Assembly: GCA_950097015.1 (NCBI GenBank)
Contig: CATNEN010000003.1
Coordinates: forward strand, 9,157,501-9,221,500
Direction of reading: 5' to 3'
DNA length: 64,000 nucleotides
DNA from: Macrostomum hystrix
Lineage: Eukaryota; Platyhelminthes; Macrostomidae
The stretch's first letter is position 1. The number at the start of each line of letters is the position of its first letter. The position numbers and the translations under genes were made by a program. The notes beneath the pieces were generated by a model. That model was not told where the DNA came from and ran no database searches. It saw nothing but the letters and a program-made list of their open reading frames with translations. Of the stretch, positions 60,045 to 64,000 are shown piece after piece.

Positions 60045-60910
60045 TTGGCTGAGACAAAGGGACATATTGGGGTGAGACAAATGGACAGTTTTAGGCGAGA
60101 CAAATGGACAGTTTTAGGTGAGACAAAGGGACAGTTTTAGGCGAGACAAAGGGACAGTTTTAGGCGAGACAAAGGGACAGTTTTAGGTGAGACAAAGGGA
60201 AAGTTTTAGTTGAGACAAAGGGAGAGATTTAGGTAAGACAAAGGGAGAGTTTTAGGCGAGACAAAGGGACAGTTTTAGGTGAGACAAAGGGACAGTTTTA
60301 GGCGAGACAAAGGGATAGTTTTAGGCGAGACAAAGGGACAGTTTTAGGTGAGACAAAGGGAGAGATTTAGGTAAGACAAAGGGAGAGTTTTAGGTGAGAC
60401 AAAGGGAGAGTTTTAGTTGAGACAAAGGGAGAGATTTAGGTAAGACAAAGGTAGAGATTTAGGTAAGACAAAGGGACAGTTTTAGGTGAGACAAAGGGAG
60501 AGATTGAGGTTAGACAAAGGGAGAGATTTAGGTAAGACAAAGGGAGAGTTTTAGGTGAGACAAAAGGAGAGTTTTAGTTGAGACAAAGGGACAGTTTTAG
60601 TTGAGACAAAGGGACAGTTTTAGGCGAGACAAAGGGACAGTTTTAGTTGAGACAAAGGGACAGTTTTAGGCGAGACAAAGGGACAGTTTTAGTTGAGACA
60701 AAGGGACAGTTTTAGTTGAGACAAAGGGACAGTTTTAGGCGAGACAAAGGGACAGTTTTAGTTGAGACAAAGGGACAGTTTTAGTTGAGACAAAGGGACA
60801 GTTTTAGGCGAGACAAAGGGAGAGTTTTAGTTGAGACAAAGGGATAGTTTTAGTTGAGACAAAGGGAGAGATTTAGGTCAGACAAAGGGATAGTTTTAGG
60901 CGAGAAAACG
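60045..60910. repeat. 23-bp minisatellite 3' of the corepressor gene
   Basis: GAGACAAAGGGACAGTTTTAGGC / TTAGTT / TTAGGT, about 37 copies. It may lie within or just beyond the 3' UTR of the gene to its right. Confidence 0.95.
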
Positions 60911-61549
60911 AATATATTAGGGTGAGAAAATAAAGAGAAAGTAAAAAACGTTTGGTGGCTGTTTATTTTTTACAAGCATCGCTTTTATGTTTATATGTAC
61001 TTTCAACAGACAAGGGCACACACGAAATAGATAGCATCAATAGATGATACAAATTATAACAGATTATCTAAGAAAGAAAGGATTATAAATGAGCTATTAA
61101 AAACGAATCAGGGTTATAAATGGTGAATAGAAACTTTTAGAATATGTACAGAGCGATAAATTCTATAACAAAATATTGGAACAAAATTTAGTAGGATTAA
61201 CAGTGGGTTAAAAATGGAATGAATGTGAAAACATTAATTACCACTAATTAGAAGATTATTATTACAAGTAAATAATTATAGTCATGATTAACAAATAAAA
61301 GATAAGAAGTGTTCATATCTAAACAAAAATAAAGAGCATATCTAAGAAAATAAAATATCTTGTTCGTTTAGCCTCGACGATGCAATACTTAAATAACAGA
61401 CATTGTTACTAATTAAAAAGTGCCACTTAATAGTTGTTTGTTAAACAATAAAACTTACAAAAAAGTACAAAGGTGGGCTCCGGTGTTGGCACACAAACTG
61501 ACAACAGCAACCAAAAATTTTTAGTTTCAAACACATCAAACAGTTTTGA
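60911..61549 (-). other. probable 3' UTR of the corepressor gene
   Basis: AT-rich sequence after the stop codon at 61550. Several AATAAA-like hexamers occur on the minus strand, e.g. TTTATT on the plus strand at 60962-60967. No other gene seen. Confidence 0.4.
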
Positions 61550-64000
61550 TTAAACTCTGGCCTCCAAATCGATTTGTAAGTCGCCACCGCCTGGACTATT
61601 AACAGACGAAGATGAATTACTAGCGGCCACTTTCTCGGCGGCACCTTCACTAGTGTTGGCGGCTACTGGGGTTGCAGGTGCCCTAATCGTGACAGTTGTT
61701 GGTGCTGCAGTTGCTTCAATTTGCTGAGTCTCGATCTGCTCAGTGTCCATTGGCTCAGCTGTTGATTTTTCAGTTGAAGCAGCAGCAGCAGCGGCAGCAG
61801 CAGCAGCAGCAGCAGTGCTAGGGATCTCAGATGGCGGCTGCGCTGACACATCGATAGCTGATCCTTCAGACGATTTCGGCTGCCACACTGTAACATCATC
61901 GGCGACTGTCTCCTCAACATACATAAATCGCTTCTTAATTGGCCTAGCATCTGTTGGCATTGTTGCTGTTGCAGCTGGGGAAGACAGCGGCTGCAGTTGC
62001 TGTTCAATACTGCGATGCCAATTTCGCGCAGCTTCGCTCACACCAGCCGATGTTGGCGAGCCGGACCTGCTAGCAGTGCTAGCCGGCTCCTGAGCAGCTG
62101 TCTTATCAGCGGAGGCTGAAGCTGCTGCTGCTGCATTATCGGTGGACTTTTCCTCGGATTTTTCAGCATTGGAAGTTTTAGGATCTTCGGATTGTTTTTG
62201 CTGCTGCTGCTGCTGTTTCTGCTTCTGCTTGTCTAGTTGAAAGTCGTCGCTGATAATTTTGTCAATGTGATCGCCAAAGGTGAGCACACTAATACTGCTA
62301 GCTGAGCTGCCAACACTGGCAGCGCTGCTGTTAGCTCGCGGACGATGCTGCTGCTGCTGAGGCACAGCTGGCGACGGACGACGCGGAGCTGTAGCAGCAA
62401 AAGCTGAAGCTGACGACGACGAAGATGGCGGAGGTGGAGTCCTGGCAGGTTGCTGCTGCTGGGAAGGCGGCGGCGAGTGCAAGTTGCTGACAATCTGGTT
62501 GTGAATGATGACGTCAATCAGTTTGGCAGCTGTGACAGTTTTCTGTGGCATCGCAGCCGACGGAATTGGCAGCGCATTCGATCCGCTAGAGCTGGCAGGA
62601 ATCTGGCGCTGATGATCGTCGACTTGCCGACTGTGCTCTCTAGAGTGCGCCGCCGCTAATGCGGCTGCTGCCGAGTTGCTGCCAGACGAGCCAAAGCTTG
62701 AGCTTCTTCTATGAATGCCGACATTGTCGTCTAGCCCGCTGGCAGTCACTCCGTTGCCGCTAAAAGCCGATGATGCATTTGAATTGGTAAGCGGGTGATA
62801 AGCTGCGGTGGCCGCGGCATCAGCGGCTGCAGCTGCAGCGGCAGCGGCAGCAGCAGAAGTAGTTGGCGCCTGTTGATGATGCCGATGATGATGGTGATGA
62901 TGAAACTGCTGCTGCTGCTGATGTTGCAACAGACGAGCCTGAATGTCAGCAAAAAAGTTGTTCATTTGTTGCTGTTTGAGCATCTGCTGAGATGACGAAT
63001 GATGCGAGGACTGCTGATGAGGATGGTGAAGAGCTTGCTGCTGTTGCTGCTGCTGTTGCTGGTGCTGATGATGATGGGGATGATGCTGATGGTGCTGCGG
63101 CAATGGATGCCCCATAGCTATCGAAGCCTGATGCGGCGATACAGGCGGCGGGGGCGGTGGCGCGGGCGGCAGCGGCAGCTTCCTCTGTGGGGCGACATGA
63201 GCGGGCGGCGGCATGACCTCCGGATTTGTTGGCGCCGAGTTAGAGGACGGACCAGCCGAGCTGGCTGCTGCTGCGGCTGCTGCTGCGGCAACAGTGGCTG
63301 TGGCGCGTTTCTTCATCAGAACATAAAGTTGGCTAGCCTCGGAACTTGTCCGGGTCCTCTCCGCGTCGCTGAGCGCTCTATTGCGAAATGTCTGATATGC
63401 TTCCACCTCTTCGCGAAAGGTTTGCTCAGCTTTGGCGGCAAAGATTTCTGTCTGGGATAGGCCGCTACTGTGAGGCCAACCGCTAGTCAGTTGCGGATGC
63501 TGCGGCGGTCCGTGCTGCGGCATGTGATGCTGCTGCCTGTGATGCGTCGGTGGAGGCGGCTGCTGATTTTGAAACTGTTGAGCCTGGAGAAAATTTTCGT
63601 GCATAATAGCTCGAGTTGTAGCAGCAGGTTCAGCAAAGCCGGCCTGCTGTGGCCGCGAGCGATACAGTTGCTGCTGCTGCTGTTGCTGCCAGGCAGCGGC
63701 TGCAGCAGCGGCCGCCATCAGCTGCTGATGCTGCCGCTGATCCATCGAAGCTTTAGACAGCGGAGGTGGCGGCGGAGGCGCCTGATGAATAACAGGTTCA
63801 AAGGCTGAATGTCTCATCATTGACGAGCTGTGATGCCCGACTGAGTTTGGCGACAATGTTGGCAGATCAAATCTAGGCTGCTTGGCCAGCGGTGGCTGAT
63901 GGTGCTGATGAGGCAGCATAGAATATTCTCGCTTATTTGGGGAATACTCCTTAGATAGCTGCTGCTGCTGATGCAGCTGCATGTGATGCTGCTGCTGCTG
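61550..64000 (-). CDS. nuclear receptor corepressor (NCoR/SMRT/Smrter type), C-terminal part
   Basis: An open frame of 816 codons runs on the minus strand from the right edge to TAA at 61550; it has no start, so the gene continues outside. Most is low complexity: poly-Gln, poly-His, poly-Ala and Pro/Ser tracts. Two conserved motifs stand out. TAAKLIDVIIHNQIVSN (about 62534-62484) matches the NCoR interaction motif around FIDVII, and LTFGDHIDKIISDDFQL (about 62284-62234) matches the NCoR motif around HICQII; they occur in the same order as in vertebrate NCoR. Such CoRNR boxes bind unliganded nuclear receptors. A third vertebrate motif (LEDIIRKAL type) is not visible. A more conserved patch, TEIFAAKAEQTFREEVEAYQ, lies around 63455-63395. 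The SANT and deacetylase-binding parts would be beyond the edge. Nuclear transcriptional corepressor, inferred from two motifs. Confidence 0.75.
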   Translation of the reverse strand, partial: QQQQHHMQLHQQQQLSKEYSPNKREYSMLPHQHHQPPLAKQPRFDLPTLSPNSVGHHSSSMMRHSAFEPVIHQAPPPPPPLSKASMDQRQHQQLMAAAAAAAAWQQQQQQQLYRSRPQQAGFAEPAATTRAIMHENFLQAQQFQNQQPPPPTHHRQQHHMPQHGPPQHPQLTSGWPHSSGLSQTEIFAAKAEQTFREEVEAYQTFRNRALSDAERTRTSSEASQLYVLMKKRATATVAAAAAAAAASSAGPSSNSAPTNPEVMPPPAHVAPQRKLPLPPAPPPPPPVSPHQASIAMGHPLPQHHQHHPHHHQHQQQQQQQQQALHHPHQQSSHHSSSQQMLKQQQMNNFFADIQARLLQHQQQQQFHHHHHHRHHQQAPTTSAAAAAAAAAAADAAATAAYHPLTNSNASSAFSGNGVTASGLDDNVGIHRRSSSFGSSGSNSAAAALAAAHSREHSRQVDDHQRQIPASSSGSNALPIPSAAMPQKTVTAAKLIDVIIHNQIVSNLHSPPPSQQQQPARTPPPPSSSSSASAFAATAPRRPSPAVPQQQQHRPRANSSAASVGSSASSISVLTFGDHIDKIISDDFQLDKQKQKQQQQQQKQSEDPKTSNAEKSEEKSTDNAAAAASASADKTAAQEPASTASRSGSPTSAGVSEAARNWHRSIEQQLQPLSSPAATATMPTDARPIKKRFMYVEETVADDVTVWQPKSSEGSAIDVSAQPPSEIPSTAAAAAAAAAAAASTEKSTAEPMDTEQIETQQIEATAAPTTVTIRAPATPVAANTSEGAAEKVAASNSSSSVNSPGGGDLQIDLEARV

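Overview
The window is nuclear DNA of an invertebrate animal, most likely a flatworm. Genes are split by GT-AG introns. The paramyosin at the left end agrees along its length with what I remember of trematode paramyosins (N-terminal VYRG-SP motif, C-terminal SVTREMNS-like tail). A CsRn1-type LTR retrotransposon and tRNA-derived SINEs fit this. The great excess of intronic minisatellites recalls free-living flatworms such as Macrostomum, but the species is inferred, not shown.

Layout. (1) 1-1300: two minisatellites. (2) 2471-8884, minus: a complete paramyosin gene, 10 or 11 coding exons, about 881-894 residues, with SINE fragments in its introns. (3) 9.6-13.6 kb: a SINE, a broken nucleotidyltransferase-like (Mab-21/cGAS fold) remnant, a 31-bp satellite and a second broken coding remnant. 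(4) 15502-27151, plus: a gene whose nine exons join in perfect phase into a 1209-residue protein: ankyrin repeats, a long Gln/Glu coiled coil made of a 30-bp coding minisatellite, a tandemly duplicated phase 2-2 exon and a novel C-terminus. Its first intron carries a young Ty3/Gypsy (CsRn1-like) element (16223-20730) with LTRs I read as identical, a 4-bp target duplication, a canonical -1 frameshift heptamer and one frame break in integrase. (5) 27.9-30.95 kb: a GC-rich 5'-truncated LINE (RT, RNase H, CCHC) with one in-frame stop and a (GAA)n tail. (6) 33638-58110, minus: an SLC38A10-type amino-acid transporter, eight exons, 743 residues, spread over 24.5 kb because nearly every intron holds its own private minisatellite family (about 15 kb in total). 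One intron has a GC-AG boundary. (7) 61550-64000, minus: the C-terminal part of a nuclear receptor corepressor (NCoR/SMRT/Smrter type) with two CoRNR boxes, running off the right edge.

The host genes are unrelated to one another (muscle thick filament, unknown ankyrin scaffold, transporter, transcriptional corepressor), and there is no operon. The common theme is repeat biology: many different tandem arrays, coding and non-coding, plus three classes of retroelement inserted into introns. All exon joins below were worked out by hand from splice consensus, reading phase and family similarity. No search was run.
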